Shown here one piece after another: positions 5,875 to 16,150 of a DNA stretch of 33,133 nucleotides. Source of the DNA: Nitrospira sp. GTDB taxonomy: Bacteria; Nitrospirota; Nitrospiria; Nitrospirales; Nitrospiraceae. Position 1 is the stretch's first letter. Every line of letters begins with the position of its first letter. The DNA is taken from positions 1-33,133 of the forward strand of contig SPAW01000069.1 in the NCBI GenBank assembly GCA_005239465.1. The letters are read 5' to 3'. The notes under the pieces were generated by a model. That model saw nothing but the letters and a program-made list of their open reading frames with translations. It had not been told where the DNA came from and did not search any database. The position numbers and the translations under genes were made by a program.

Positions 5875-8835
5875 ATGATCAAAGCATGGCTTCTTGACGA
5901 AATGTTCCGGTTCGACCGGCTGATCCTCTTTGTCGATGGCGCCCAGGGAGAATGGGGCGCCGGGGATTCGGTGGCAGAGGAAGAAGAACTCCCGCAAGCA
6001 CCTCAAAACGTACAAGCGAAGCCAGGCAATGGGCGTGTCGCGATCACGTGGGATCCGGTTCCGGATGCTATGTATTACAACCTCTACTTCCAGACTACCA
6101 AAGGCGTACAAATCAAGTTTTCCGAATTGACCCGACCCATTGCCAGCGCGGAGGATTTCAAGTGCGTCATCGGTGTGCAGAAAGACAAAGCGACCTGCTT
6201 GGAAGGCGCGACAAGTCCGTACGTGCATGACGATCTGGCGAATGGGACCTGCTATCACTACGTCGTCACCGTTGTGACGCCCAAAGGCGAGAGTCTCGAA
6301 TCCCAAGAAGTCATGGCGATTCCTTCACCCTATCTCTTGGCCATGAGTATCGGCCAGGAAGGAGTGGATGACGGAGAATTCAGCTCGCCCACCGGCATCG
6401 CACTCGATAAAAACGGCAATATCTACGTCGCGGACACCGACAACCACTCTATCCAAAAATTCGATAAAACCGGGAAGTTCCTGGCGCGATGGGGCGGCGA
6501 GCCCAGTTCTCAGGAGGGCTTGTTCTACTATCCGCGTGGATTGGCCGTCGGACCGGATGACGTGGTCTATGTGGCTGACAGCGGCAATAACCGCGTCCAG
6601 AAGTTTGACCTTGAAGGCAATGTCATGAAGGCCTGGGGAAAGTTCGGATTTGCCTGGCGCGGCGCCGATATGGGCAAGTTCGATGTGCCCTGGGGACTGA
6701 CCACCGACCAGGATGGCAACGTGTACGTGTCTGATACCAGCAACGCCCGCATTCAGAAGTTCCAAGCCGACGGCCAGCCGCTGTTGAAGTGGGGCCGGGA
6801 CGGCAGCTTCGATGGCGCGTTCTTTTTCCCGCGCGGCGTGGCGGTCGATTTCGTCGGTAACATCTATGTGGCCGATGAAAGCAACAACCGCATCCAAAAG
6901 TTCGACGCCCGCGGGAGCTTCTTGACCAAGTGGGGACGTGAAGGCAGCGGGCCTGGGCAATTCAAATCGCCCTGGGGCATCGCCTGTGATGCGTTGGGCA
7001 ATGTCTACGTGGTCGATAGCGGCAACCACCGGATTCAGAAGTTTGATGGAAACGGCACGTTCCTCTGTTCATTCGGGAATCGCGGTAAAACAGAAGGACA
7101 AGTGAACTTCCCCTACGGCATTGCCCTGGATAAGGAAGGCTGCGTGTTTGTCGTCGACAGCGGAAATAACCGGGTTCTCAAGTACGTGCCGACTGAAGAG
7201 GAAATGAATCGTGGCAAGCAGGAGGCGGCTCAGGCTGTCGAACCAGGGACGGTCCAGCCTCCGCGCAGTGTCGCGGTGAAGGCCGGCGATACGGAAGTCT
7301 TCTTGAGTTGGATGGAAGTGCCGAGCGCCGTGTCCTACAATATGTATTTCGGCACCGTTCCCAATCTGACGCTGCAAGGCGCCACGAAAATCGAAGGCGT
7401 GACGAATCCCTACACGCATACGGGTTTGACCAACGACACCCCGTACTTCTATGCCGTGACGGCGGCATTCGAAGATGGAACAGAAAGCGGACTATCCGAG
7501 GAAGTCACGGCGATGCCGGTCCTCATCGATATTACCGCGCCGCAAAATCCCTACGCCGTCATCAACCACGGCGCGTTCATGACGAATTCGCCGGAAGTGA
7601 TGGTCACTATTTCGGCCAATGACGTGGATACTGGTGTGGGGGCCTACTTTGTGTCGGAGAGTCCGTTGACACCGATGGCTGGTACTCCTGGGTGGGTGGA
7701 TGTGACGCCGGCGGTGAAGTTCGGCTCGACTATTCCGTTCATCCTGTCGCCGGCTGATGGGCAGAAAACCATATATGTCTGGTTCAAAGACATCGGCAAC
7801 AACGTGTCCACGCCGGCCAGTGCAACCATTCTAGTCAATACCTCCGGTTATCTCTGCGTCACCAAGTGGGGGAAGCCAGGCCGTGGCGCCTCGCTGCTGC
7901 ATGGCGGCGAGTTCATGGCGCCGATGTATGGATTGTGCATCGATCAGCAGGGGTCGATGTTCGTGGTCGATAATGGCAACAATCGCGTCCAAAAATTCGA
8001 CAATGCGGGGAATTTCATCATCTTGTGGGGGAATTTTGGATCGGCGAATGCCAACTTCCATAATCCCACCGGCATTGCGTGTGATGGGAAAGGCGATGTG
8101 TGGGTAGTGGACACGAACAACCACCGCGTCCAGAAGTTCGATGGCAAGCTCGGTGGCTATTTGCTCAAGTTCGGCTCGCGCGGTAACGGCGAAGGCCAGT
8201 TCAACGCGCCCTGGGGCATTGCGGTCGACCGCGTGCGCGGCTTCGTGTATGTCGTCGACAGCGCGAATTTCCGCGTCCAGAAGTTCGATATGACGGGCGA
8301 ATTTGTTATGGCGTGGGGGAGCTTCGGCAACGGCGACGGCCAGTTCTATTTCCCGCGCGGCGTTGCGGTCGATCAAGACGACGGATCGGTGTATGTGGTC
8401 GATATGGGGAATCACCGCATTCAGAAGTTCGATACCAGCACCAACGTGTTGCCGCAGCTGTTGACGAAATGGGGCGGCAGTCCAGAAGCCGGTCATGCTA
8501 GCAGCTTGTTGGCGCAAGAAGCCGGGCAGTTGCGCTCACCCTGGGGCATCGCCGTCGACGGGGCGGGTGACGTCTATGTGACGGATACCGGCAATCATCG
8601 GGCTGAGAAATTCGATCGCGAAGGCAACTTCATCACGCAGTGGGGTGGGTTTGGCAATGGCGACGGCCAATTCAATTTCCCGTATGGGATTGCCGTCGAT
8701 ACGAGGGGCAGTGTCTTCGTCGTCGACAGCGGCAATACGCGGGTGCAGCAGTTCATGTCGGCTGAAGAAGGTAGCGAGCGGTTGCAAGAAGACGCTGAGG
8801 CCCTGGCAGAGCTCGATCAGGCGCAGCAACGATAG
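5875..8835 (+). CDS. Large two-propeller NHL-repeat protein with fibronectin III domains
   Basis: A 986-residue protein. An Fn3-like domain (about residues 40-145) is followed by six NHL repeats (about 150-440), a second Fn3 domain (about 460-548), a linker domain of about 110 residues with an ITAPQNP start, and six more NHL repeats (about 660-962). Each repeat has the pattern [F/S]P-x-G-[I/L/V]-A-x-D, then [I/V]YV-[A/V/S]-D-[S/T]-x-N-x-R-[I/V]-QKF. Six repeats per block suggests two six-bladed beta-propellers, used in other families as protein- or ligand-binding scaffolds. The start is uncertain: an in-frame stop lies near 5841, ATG 5875 has no clear ribosome site, and the N-terminus (MIKAWLLDEMFRFDRLILFV) is not a standard signal peptide although the composition looks extracellular. 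Long antisense frames here are codon-bias shadows. Confidence 0.9.
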   Translation: MIKAWLLDEMFRFDRLILFVDGAQGEWGAGDSVAEEEELPQAPQNVQAKPGNGRVAITWDPVPDAMYYNLYFQTTKGVQIKFSELTRPIASAEDFKCVIGVQKDKATCLEGATSPYVHDDLANGTCYHYVVTVVTPKGESLESQEVMAIPSPYLLAMSIGQEGVDDGEFSSPTGIALDKNGNIYVADTDNHSIQKFDKTGKFLARWGGEPSSQEGLFYYPRGLAVGPDDVVYVADSGNNRVQKFDLEGNVMKAWGKFGFAWRGADMGKFDVPWGLTTDQDGNVYVSDTSNARIQKFQADGQPLLKWGRDGSFDGAFFFPRGVAVDFVGNIYVADESNNRIQKFDARGSFLTKWGREGSGPGQFKSPWGIACDALGNVYVVDSGNHRIQKFDGNGTFLCSFGNRGKTEGQVNFPYGIALDKEGCVFVVDSGNNRVLKYVPTEEEMNRGKQEAAQAVEPGTVQPPRSVAVKAGDTEVFLSWMEVPSAVSYNMYFGTVPNLTLQGATKIEGVTNPYTHTGLTNDTPYFYAVTAAFEDGTESGLSEEVTAMPVLIDITAPQNPYAVINHGAFMTNSPEVMVTISANDVDTGVGAYFVSESPLTPMAGTPGWVDVTPAVKFGSTIPFILSPADGQKTIYVWFKDIGNNVSTPASATILVNTSGYLCVTKWGKPGRGASLLHGGEFMAPMYGLCIDQQGSMFVVDNGNNRVQKFDNAGNFIILWGNFGSANANFHNPTGIACDGKGDVWVVDTNNHRVQKFDGKLGGYLLKFGSRGNGEGQFNAPWGIAVDRVRGFVYVVDSANFRVQKFDMTGEFVMAWGSFGNGDGQFYFPRGVAVDQDDGSVYVVDMGNHRIQKFDTSTNVLPQLLTKWGGSPEAGHASSLLAQEAGQLRSPWGIAVDGAGDVYVTDTGNHRAEKFDREGNFITQWGGFGNGDGQFNFPYGIAVDTRGSVFVVDSGNTRVQQFMSAEEGSERLQEDAEALAELDQAQQR

Positions 8836-8884
8836 CGGGCGTCACACGGCTCAGTAACGAGGAAGGGTTGGCTCGGTAAGTTTG

Positions 8885-9035
8885 AGGATGTTCAAAAAAA
8901 CGGCTGGCGAGGCCGCAGCAAGCGAAAGGGACTGTCGCGGCTCGACTGAGCTCGCCGAAGTCCGGCAATGCCGGAGCCAGTCCCCTGAGTGTCCGAGCGC
9001 CGCGAGAACGAAGCCAGGGGTCTTTTTCAACATCC
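8885..9035 (-). mobile_element. MITE-like palindromic element (copy 2) abutting the guaB ribosome site
   Basis: The element is bounded by GGATGTTCAAAAA (8886-8898) and the inverse TTTTTCAACATCC (9023-9035), imperfect terminal inverted repeats. Inside, a stretch of about 75 bases is identical to the copy at 18157-18353 in the opposite orientation, including the palindrome CCGGCAATGCCGG. It codes for nothing convincing. Its right end is one base before the GAAGAGGAG ribosome site of guaB, so guaB transcription must cross or start in the element. Confidence 0.7.
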
Positions 9036-9047
9036 GAAGAGGAGACG

Positions 9048-10514
9048 ATGCTCGATAAGGAACTGAGACTCGGACTAACCTACGACGATGTCGTGCTGGT
9101 TCCTTCCAAATCGCAGGTCTTGCCGAACGAGGTCGAGACCAGCACCTTCATCTCGCGCAATATTCGAGTCCATGTTCCGCTGGTCAGCGCGGCGATGGAT
9201 ACCGTGACGGAGTCGCGTCTCGCGATCGCCATGGCCCGCGAAGGCGGACTGGGGATCATCCACCGGGTCTTGGCGCCGGCCGACCAGGCCGTGGAAGTCG
9301 ATCGGGTGAAGAAATCCGAAAGTGGGATGATTCTCGATCCGATCACGATTGCGCCGGACCAAACGATCCGCGACGCGCACCAGCTGATGGCTAAGTATCG
9401 CATCTCGGGCATTCCCGTCACCAAAGGCGGCAAGCTCGTTGGCATTCTCACCAATCGTGACCTACGCTTTGAAAATAGAATGGATCTCAAAGTTTCGCAG
9501 ATCATGAAACGCGATAAGCTGATCACGGCGCCGGAAGGCACCAGCCTTGAAAAGGCGCGAGAGATTCTTCATGAGCATCGTATCGAAAAGTTGCCGGTGG
9601 TGAACAAACACTACGAGCTCAAGGGCCTCATCACGATCAAGGATATTGAAAAGCGCATCAAGTATCCTAATGCCTGCAAAGATAGCCATGGCCGCCTGCG
9701 GGTCGGGGCTGCCGTGGGAGTCGGGCCGGAAACCGAGGAGCGGGTAAGCCTGCTCAAAAAGGCAGGTGTGGATCTTGTGGTCGTCGATACCGCCCATGGT
9801 CATTCGCAAGCTGTCTTGGATACTGTGAGGATGATCAAAAAGCAGTATCCGCACCTGGAACTCGTAGCGGGAAACATCGCGACCGCTGAGGCGGCAAAGG
9901 ATCTCCTCAAGATGGGCGTTGATGCAGTGAAAGTCGGTGTGGGGCCAGGATCGATCTGCACGACGCGAATTGTCTCCGGCGCCGGGATGCCTCAACTGAC
10001 GGCCATTGCGGATTGTGCCAAAGCATTGAATGGAAGCGGAGTGCCGATCATCGCCGATGGTGGAATCAAGTTCTCCGGCGATGTTACGAAAGCGCTGGCA
10101 GCAGGGGCCTCAGCGGTCATGCTCGGAGGGCTCCTAGCGGGAACGGAAGAATCACCTGGCGAGACTGTGCTCTATCAAGCCAGAACCTATAAAGTCTACC
10201 GTGGGATGGGCTCGATCGGCGCCATGGAGCGAGGGGGAGGGGATCGCTACGGACAGGGGGGACGTCCGGCACAAAAGCTGGTTCCCGAAGGGATTGAAGG
10301 ACGGGTTCCCTATAAAGGTCCTCTGGCTGCCGTCGTGTACCAGTTGGTCGGCGGAGTCAAATCGGGAATGGGGTACTGTGGGTGCAAGACAATTCCCGAG
10401 CTGCAACAGAAAGCGACGTTCATCCGTCAAACTGTTGCGGGCCTTCGCGAAAGCCATGTGCATGACGTGATCATTACCAAAGAGGCGCCGAATTACCGGA
10501 TGGATTGGGAATGA
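9048..10514 (+). CDS. guaB: Inosine-5'-monophosphate dehydrogenase
   Basis: This 488-residue protein converts IMP to XMP with NAD+, the first committed step of GMP synthesis. The catalytic loop [15 protein letters not shown] carries Cys304, and the flap has [11 protein letters not shown]. Two CBS domains interrupt the barrel at about residues 95-210 (for example [20 protein letters not shown] and [10 protein letters not shown]). Length and motifs are standard. AGAGGAG a few bases upstream fixes the ATG at 9048. It is followed by guaA, which completes the pathway, with a palindromic repeat between them. Confidence 0.98.
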   Translation: MLDKELRLGLTYDDVVLVPSKSQVLPNEVETSTFISRNIRVHVPLVSAAMDTVTESRLAIAMAREGGLGIIHRVLAPADQAVEVDRVKKSESGMILDPITIAPDQTIRDAHQLMAKYRISGIPVTKGGKLVGILTNRDLRFENRMDLKVSQIMKRDKLITAPEGTSLEKAREILHEHRIEKLPVVNKHYELKGLITIKDIEKRIKYPNACKDSHGRLRVGAAVGVGPETEERVSLLKKAGVDLVVVDTAHGHSQAVLDTVRMIKKQYPHLELVAGNIATAEAAKDLLKMGVDAVKVGVGPGSICTTRIVSGAGMPQLTAIADCAKALNGSGVPIIADGGIKFSGDVTKALAAGASAVMLGGLLAGTEESPGETVLYQARTYKVYRGMGSIGAMERGGGDRYGQGGRPAQKLVPEGIEGRVPYKGPLAAVVYQLVGGVKSGMGYCGCKTIPELQQKATFIRQTVAGLRESHVHDVIITKEAPNYRMDWE

Positions 10515-10524
10515 AACGGAGCAA

Positions 10525-10632
10525 ATGGCCGATGGCGTATGGCTGATAGCAGTAGCGCCGGACGCCGATTCTCTACGACCTGCCGAATTATCTTTCTGGG
10601 CTATCAGCCATCAGCTATAAGCCATACGCTCT
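10525..10632. repeat. Palindromic intergenic repeat, 'ATAAGCCATAAGCTC' family, copy 2
   Basis: The left arm GATGGCGTATGGCTGATAGC (10531-10550) pairs imperfectly with the right arm in CTATCAGCCATCAGCTATAAGCCATACGC (10601-10629). The same family occurs at 446-533. It fills the guaB-guaA space and ends seven bases before the guaA ATG, so that guaA has no separate Shine-Dalgarno sequence. Confidence 0.65.
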
Positions 10633-10639
10633 TTCAACC

Positions 10640-12196
10640 ATGGAACTCTGGCACGATAGAATTCTGGTTCTCGACTTCGGGTCGCAATACACCCAGTTGA
10701 TCGCCCGCCGTATCCGCGAAGCACAAGTCTATTCGCAGATTCTGCCTTGCACGGCGCCGTTGGCCACGATGCTGGCTTACCGCCCACAGGGTATCGTGCT
10801 CTCCGGCGGACCATCCAGCGTGTACGATAAGAAGGCGCCCAGCGTCCCCAAGGAACTCTTCAATCAAGGCATTCCTATTCTCGGCATCTGCTACGGCATG
10901 CAGCTGGTGACCCATCTCTCCGGCGGGGAGGTGGTAAAATCCAAGCACCGGGAGTACGGTCGGGCCGATCTCACCATCGACGACAAGAGCGATCTCTTCA
11001 AGGACATCGGTAAAGACAATTCGACCGTCGTGTGGATGTCCCATGGCGATCGAATTGAACGGATGCCGCCGGGGTTCCGATCTATCGCGCATACCGCCAA
11101 TTCACCGATTGCCGCGATGAAGCGCGACGACCACAAGCGGCGGATCTACTGCCTCCAGTTTCATCCCGAAGTGGCCCATACACCGGAAGGCACGAAGATC
11201 CTTCACAACTTTGTCTACGAGATTTGCGGCTGCAAGCCGACCTGGACGATGCAGTCGTATGTGGAGACGGCGGTGCAGCAGATTCGGGAACAGGTCGGCA
11301 AGGGCCGGGTGATCTGCGCGTTGAGCGGAGGCGTGGATTCATCCGTCGCCGCGGCGCTCACGCATCGGGCGATCGGCGACCAACTGACCTGTATCTTCGT
11401 GGACAACGGGGTGCTGCGGGCCGGCGAACGTGACCAAGTCCAGAAGACTTTGGCCTCGCAGATGCACTTGAATCTTCGCATTCTCGATCGGACCAATCAG
11501 TTTCTGGCCGGCCTCAAGAACGTGATTGACCCTGAACGTAAACGCAAGATCATCGGTCGCCAGTTTATTAAGAATTTCGAGGAGGAGTCCAAGAAACTGC
11601 AAGGGGTCAAGTACCTGGTCCAGGGTACACTATATCCCGACGTAATCGAGAGCGTGAGCTTCAAAGGACCGTCGGCGACGATCAAGACGCACCATAATGT
11701 CGGCGGACTACCGGCGCGTATGAAGCTGAAGTTGATCGAGCCGCTCAGGGAACTCTTCAAGGATGAAGTACGGTTGTTGGGCAAGGAACTCGGCTTGCCC
11801 GATGAAATTATCTGGCGCCAGCCCTTCCCAGGACCTGGACTGGCGATTCGTGTGCTCGGATCTGTCACTAACGAGCGTCTGGCGATTCTTCGAGCGGCGG
11901 AAACGATCGTGGATCAGGAAATAAGGAGTGCCGGTCTGTATCGCGAGATCTGGCAAGCCTTCGCCATGCTGCTGCCGATTAGGACAGTCGGCGTCATGGG
12001 CGATCAGCGGACGTATGAGAACGTGATCGCCATTCGCGCGGTGACCAGCCTCGATGGCATGACGGCCGACTGGGCCAAGATTCCGAACGAGGTGTTGGGC
12101 AAGATGTCGAACCGGATCATCAACGAAGTGAAGGGCGTGAACCGGGTCGTCTATGACATTAGCTCGAAACCACCAAGCACGATTGAATGGGAATAG
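10640..12196 (+). CDS. guaA: GMP synthase (glutamine-hydrolysing)
   Basis: A 518-residue single-chain GMP synthase that aminates XMP to GMP using ATP and glutamine. The class I amidotransferase domain (about 1-200) has the triad Cys84 (GICYGMQ), His175 and Glu177 (FHPEV). The ATP pyrophosphatase domain has the P-loop SGGVDSS at 229-235, and the C-terminal dimerisation domain ends with the conserved KPPSTIEWE. The ATG at 10640 gives the family's usual N-terminus ([20 protein letters not shown]), but no Shine-Dalgarno is visible because the repeat runs up to it. Confidence 0.98.
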   Translation: MELWHDRILVLDFGSQYTQLIARRIREAQVYSQILPCTAPLATMLAYRPQGIVLSGGPSSVYDKKAPSVPKELFNQGIPILGICYGMQLVTHLSGGEVVKSKHREYGRADLTIDDKSDLFKDIGKDNSTVVWMSHGDRIERMPPGFRSIAHTANSPIAAMKRDDHKRRIYCLQFHPEVAHTPEGTKILHNFVYEICGCKPTWTMQSYVETAVQQIREQVGKGRVICALSGGVDSSVAAALTHRAIGDQLTCIFVDNGVLRAGERDQVQKTLASQMHLNLRILDRTNQFLAGLKNVIDPERKRKIIGRQFIKNFEEESKKLQGVKYLVQGTLYPDVIESVSFKGPSATIKTHHNVGGLPARMKLKLIEPLRELFKDEVRLLGKELGLPDEIIWRQPFPGPGLAIRVLGSVTNERLAILRAAETIVDQEIRSAGLYREIWQAFAMLLPIRTVGVMGDQRTYENVIAIRAVTSLDGMTADWAKIPNEVLGKMSNRIINEVKGVNRVVYDISSKPPSTIEWE

Positions 12197-12203
12197 GGAG
12201 GGC

Positions 12204-12320
12204 AGGAGCGGTCCTACTGTCTCTTGTGCTCGCCCAACGCGCACGCAGACTTAATGAGAAGTCCACTTAGTGGGCTGTGCTCGTTGGATGCGCGCAGTAA
12301 GAGCTAATAGGACCACTCCT
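12204..12320. repeat. Imperfect long inverted repeat between guaA and rluB
   Basis: The left arm beginning GCAGGAGCGGTCCTACTG and continuing to CCCAACGCGCAC pairs with a right arm running from GTGCTCGTTGGATGCGCGC to GGACCACTCCTGC, each about 43 bases. The central 30 bases (GACTTAATGAGAAGTCCACTTAG) form a smaller hairpin. It has no U-tract, so it is a repeat or RNA structure rather than a clear intrinsic terminator. It is unlike the other two repeat families in the window. Confidence 0.6.
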
Positions 12321-12350
12321 GCTGTGTAAGAAGTGGAGATAGGAAGAAGG

Positions 12351-13199
12351 ATGGAAATCAGACTTCAAAAGATGATCGCCGGTACCGGGCTTTCGTCCCG
12401 CCGGAAGGCGGAGACACTGATTGCCGCTGGACGTGTGACGGTGAACGGCAAGGTGGTGACTGAGCTTGGGACCAAGGTCGATCCCGAACGGGATCACGTG
12501 AAAGTGGACGGCCGACACCTCACGGGGGCACAGCCCTTTGTCTATCTCATGTTGAATAAGCCGAAGAACGTCATGTCGACGCTGGACGATCCGGGCGGGC
12601 GTACCACAGTGAAGGACTTCCTCCACGGAGTCTCTGTGCGAGTGTTTCCGGTGGGCCGGCTGGACTTCGATAGTGAAGGGCTGATGCTGCTCACCAATAA
12701 CGGCGAGCTGGCGCAGGCTCTCCTGCATCCCCGCTATCATGTACCGAAGACTTATCTTATTAAGGTCAAGCGCGTGCTCACCGACGACGAGATTGCTCAA
12801 TTGCAGCAAGGGGTGCACCTCGAAGACGGGATGACCAGTCCGGCCATCGTGAAGAAAGTCAAGAAGGCGGAGCAAAACTCCTGGCTGGAGATCACGATCC
12901 GCGAGGGACGAAAACACCAAGTCAAACGCATGCTGGAGGCCGTCGGCCATCCGGTCATCAAGCTGATGCGTATCAGAATGGGCCCGCTCTCGTTGGGGGA
13001 TCTGGGTCCCGGTGAATTCCGATTTCTGACGGACCGTGAAGCCAACGCGCTGCGTGAGCTGGTTGAGCAGCGGCTGGAATTGGAACAGACCGGGCAGAGC
13101 CCTAGCGCGCGGCCTCAGCGACCTAAGCGGCGTGAAGGCTGGGCGAAGCCAGATGGGATTCGAAAGCAGTCGATGAAGAAAGCGAGACGAGTGGCATGA
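12351..13199 (+). CDS. rluB: 23S rRNA pseudouridine synthase, RluB/RsuA family
   Basis: A 282-residue protein starting at ATG 12351 (AGGAAGAAGG upstream). It has an N-terminal S4 RNA-binding domain (about 2-65, [20 protein letters not shown]) and the RsuA-type catalytic domain with Asp105 in [17 protein letters not shown] and the later [19 protein letters not shown]. It isomerises a uridine of rRNA, by family most likely U2605 of 23S (E. coli numbering). A basic C-terminal tail (about 245-282) may add RNA affinity. The stop overlaps the aspS start (ATGA). A second family member without an S4 domain is encoded at 20145. Confidence 0.9.
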   Translation: MEIRLQKMIAGTGLSSRRKAETLIAAGRVTVNGKVVTELGTKVDPERDHVKVDGRHLTGAQPFVYLMLNKPKNVMSTLDDPGGRTTVKDFLHGVSVRVFPVGRLDFDSEGLMLLTNNGELAQALLHPRYHVPKTYLIKVKRVLTDDEIAQLQQGVHLEDGMTSPAIVKKVKKAEQNSWLEITIREGRKHQVKRMLEAVGHPVIKLMRIRMGPLSLGDLGPGEFRFLTDREANALRELVEQRLELEQTGQSPSARPQRPKRREGWAKPDGIRKQSMKKARRVA

Positions 13200-14959
13200 A
13201 AGTGAGAACGCATCGGTGCGGCGAGTTGAACATGACTCATGTGGGGAAGACCGTGGTGTTGAACGGCTGGGTCCAGCGGCGGCGTGACCACGGGATGGTG
13301 ATGTTCGTCGACATGCGAGACCGCACGGGTATCACGCAGGTAGTGTTTAATGCCGAGCGCAATGCGGCCATCCACCAGAGTGCTCACCTGCTGCGCAGCG
13401 AGTGTGTCGTGTCCGTCACCGGTCAGGTCATGGCGCGACCGGACGAATCGAAGAATCCCAATCTGCCGACTGGGGACGTGGAAGTGTTTGTCGATACGGT
13501 CGAGGTGCTAAACGAATCAAAGACCCCGCCATTCGTGATCGAAGACGATGCCGAGGTGACGGAGGCGGTTCGATTGAAGTACCGGTACCTTGACCTGCGC
13601 CGGCCCAGGATGCAACGGCTGTTAAATCTGCGTCATGCGGTTATGCAGGTGGTCAGAAGGTATCTGAACGGCGAAGGATTTCTCGAAGTTGAAACGCCGG
13701 TCCTCACCAAAAGTACGCCCGAAGGCGCGCGCGACTATCTCGTACCGAGCCGTGTGAACCCCGGACAGTTCTTCGCGCTGCCCCAATCGCCTCAGCTGTT
13801 TAAGCAGGTGCTCATGGTGTGCGGCGTGGATCGCTACTATCAAATCGCCCGCTGTTTTCGCGACGAAGACCTGCGCAATGACCGCCAGCCGGAGTTTACG
13901 CAGATCGATGTGGAGATGTCGTTTGTCGATCGTGAACAAGTGATGAGTCTTATGGAGCAATTGATCGTGACCATCTTCCGCGAGGCCGGAGGAGTGCAAC
14001 TCCCGACGCCGTTCCCCCGTATGACCTATGCGGAAGCGATGGGCCGGTATGGGTCAGACAAGCCGGATCTTCGATTCGAGATGCCGCTGTATGACGTCAC
14101 GCCGTTTGCTGCCGCCAGCGAATTCAAGGTGTTCAAAGAGGCAGCCACGAAGGGCGGGATTGTGAAAGCGTTGATCGTAAAAGGTGGGGCCGCGACCCCA
14201 CGAAGCCGCATCGATGCATTGGGTGAGACCGCCAAGAGTTTCGGTGCGAAGGGTCTCGCATGGCTTAAGATTACCGCTGAAGGGCAACTCGAATCCGTGA
14301 TCGCCAAGTTCCTCGATGCCAAGGCGTTTGCCGCGGCGTTGCCCGATGCAAAACCGGGCGATTTGGTGCTCTTCGGGGCCGACAAGCCGTCGGTCGTTCA
14401 CGACGTGCTTGGTCGGATCCGCCTCACGCTCGGAGAGGAATTGAACTTGATCGACAAGACCGCCTGGAAGCCCCTGTGGGTGACTGAGTTCCCGTTGCTC
14501 GATTATTCGCCGGAAGAGAAACGCTATATCTTCATGCACAATCCGTTTGCTGGCCCGATGGATCAGGATCTTCACTTGCTCGATTCAGAGCCGTTGAAAG
14601 TCCGCGCGAAGGCCTACGATATGGTGCTGAACGGCAATGAGATCGGCGGCGGGAGCATCCGAAACCATCGGAGTGAAATCCAAATGCGGATTCTCGATCT
14701 GCTGGGTATCAACAAAGACCAGGCCCATGCCAAGTTCGGCTTTCTCCTTGAAGCTCTTGAGTATGGCGCGCCGCCTCATGGCGGGATTGCGTTCGGTCTC
14801 GATCGGCTCATCATGCTGTTAGGCGGCGCGGACTCGATCCGTGATGTCATTGCATTCCCGAAGACCCAACGCGCGCAATGTCCACTGACCGATGCACCAT
14901 CGGCTGTCAGTGCCGATCAGTTGAAGGAGCTGCGCATCAAACTGGATGTAGTGGAATAG
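13196..14959 (+). CDS. aspS: Aspartyl-tRNA synthetase, bacterial type
   Basis: A 587-residue class II synthetase. It has an N-terminal OB-fold anticodon-binding domain (about 1-105), class II motif 2 ([16 protein letters not shown], about 220-235), the bacterial GAD insertion (about 280-420) and motif 3 ([13 protein letters not shown], about 528-540). Its start lies in the rluB stop, indicating coupled translation, and aroC follows after 10 bases. Whether it also charges tRNA-Asn (with GatCAB) cannot be seen from this window. Confidence 0.97.
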   Translation: MKVRTHRCGELNMTHVGKTVVLNGWVQRRRDHGMVMFVDMRDRTGITQVVFNAERNAAIHQSAHLLRSECVVSVTGQVMARPDESKNPNLPTGDVEVFVDTVEVLNESKTPPFVIEDDAEVTEAVRLKYRYLDLRRPRMQRLLNLRHAVMQVVRRYLNGEGFLEVETPVLTKSTPEGARDYLVPSRVNPGQFFALPQSPQLFKQVLMVCGVDRYYQIARCFRDEDLRNDRQPEFTQIDVEMSFVDREQVMSLMEQLIVTIFREAGGVQLPTPFPRMTYAEAMGRYGSDKPDLRFEMPLYDVTPFAAASEFKVFKEAATKGGIVKALIVKGGAATPRSRIDALGETAKSFGAKGLAWLKITAEGQLESVIAKFLDAKAFAAALPDAKPGDLVLFGADKPSVVHDVLGRIRLTLGEELNLIDKTAWKPLWVTEFPLLDYSPEEKRYIFMHNPFAGPMDQDLHLLDSEPLKVRAKAYDMVLNGNEIGGGSIRNHRSEIQMRILDLLGINKDQAHAKFGFLLEALEYGAPPHGGIAFGLDRLIMLLGGADSIRDVIAFPKTQRAQCPLTDAPSAVSADQLKELRIKLDVVE

Positions 14960-14969
14960 CATACGAACT

Positions 14970-16133
14970 ATGGCAGGCAATACCTTTGGTCGAATCTTCA
15001 CCGTGACCTCTTTCGGCGAAAGTCATGGGCCGGCCATCGGTTGCGTCGTCGATGGCTGTCCGCCCGGGCTCGCGCTTTCGACAGAAGACATTCAAAAAGA
15101 CCTCGACCGTCGCAAGCCCGGCACGTCCCGCCACGTGACCCAGCGGCAGGAATCGGATACCGTCGAAATCCTCTCAGGTGTCTTCGAGGGCAAGACCACC
15201 GGCACTCCGATTGCCTTGCTCATCCGTAATGAAGATGCGAGGAGTCGCGATTACGGGAATCTGATCGATACCTTCCGGCCCGGACATGCGGACTATACCT
15301 ACTGGCAGAAGTACGGGATTCGGGATTATCGCGGTGGTGGGCGCGCGTCTGCGCGCGAGACCGCTGTTCGGGTTGCGGCGGCCGCGATCGCGAAGAAGTG
15401 GCTCAGAGAGAAGTATAGCGTTGTGATTCATGGGTATCTGAGCCAGCTGGGGCCGCATGAGGTGCCGTTCAAGAGCTGGGATGCGGTGGGCGGGAATCCC
15501 TTCTTCTCGGCAAATCCTGATCTAGTCGCAAAGCTCGAATCGTTCATGGATGAGCTGCGGAAGTCCGGTGACTCTGTCGGTGCGAAAATCACGACGGTCG
15601 CGGAGCATGTGCCCGTCGGGTGGGGAAGTCCGGTTTACGCGAAGCTCGATGCCGATTTGGCCGGGGCGATGATGAGCATCAATGCCGTGAAGGCGGTTGA
15701 GATCGGATCTGGGTTCGGTTCTGTGACCCAACGTGGTTCAGAACATGGCGACGAGCTGACGCCGGAAGGGTTTGTCACGAATCACGCCGGAGGCATTCTG
15801 GGCGGAATCTCAAGCGGGCAGGATATCGTCGTCACGATCGGGATTAAGCCCACGTCGAGCATCCGTGTCCCGCGCCGCTCCATCGATAAGCAGGGGAACG
15901 CCGTCACCGTTGAAATCAATGGCCGCCACGATCCCTGCGTCGGCATCCGCGCGACGCCGATCGCAGAAGCCATGATGGCGCTGGTGCTTATGGACCACGC
16001 GCTTCTGCATCGCGCACAGAACGCCGACGTTTCGACCAAGACTCCGAAAATTTCCGGCTCCCTGAAGCGGGCAGCCGCGCCTGGGAAAAAGAAACCTGCC
16101 TCGAAGATCAATCCCGATCCTGCCGAAGCCTAG
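14970..16133 (+). CDS. aroC: Chorismate synthase
   Basis: This 387-residue enzyme converts 5-enolpyruvylshikimate 3-phosphate to chorismate with reduced FMN, the last step of the shikimate pathway. The family signature GESHG is at residues 16-20 ([21 protein letters not shown] region), the second signature [18 protein letters not shown] is at about 120-137, and the C-terminal signature [13 protein letters not shown] is present. A 30-residue Lys/Pro/Ala-rich tail follows. It starts 10 bases after aspS with only a weak ribosome site and is probably co-transcribed. Confidence 0.97.
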   Translation: MAGNTFGRIFTVTSFGESHGPAIGCVVDGCPPGLALSTEDIQKDLDRRKPGTSRHVTQRQESDTVEILSGVFEGKTTGTPIALLIRNEDARSRDYGNLIDTFRPGHADYTYWQKYGIRDYRGGGRASARETAVRVAAAAIAKKWLREKYSVVIHGYLSQLGPHEVPFKSWDAVGGNPFFSANPDLVAKLESFMDELRKSGDSVGAKITTVAEHVPVGWGSPVYAKLDADLAGAMMSINAVKAVEIGSGFGSVTQRGSEHGDELTPEGFVTNHAGGILGGISSGQDIVVTIGIKPTSSIRVPRRSIDKQGNAVTVEINGRHDPCVGIRATPIAEAMMALVLMDHALLHRAQNADVSTKTPKISGSLKRAAAPGKKKPASKINPDPAEA

Positions 16134-16150
16134 CGTATTCTCAGTGAGAC

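Noticed and set aside
6325-8517. Long minus-strand frames (6325-7029 and 7831-8517) of over 220 codons
   Set aside because: They are exactly antisense to the NHL repeats, have repetitive artefact sequences, and no ribosome sites; a codon-bias effect of the real gene.
8851-9033. Conserved-looking small protein shared with 18117-18329 ([17 protein letters not shown])
   Set aside because: The similarity is that of the DNA repeat; the frames are not preceded by ribosome sites and run through palindromes.
12267-12950. 227-codon frame antisense to rluB
   Set aside because: Shadow of the strongly coding rluB strand.
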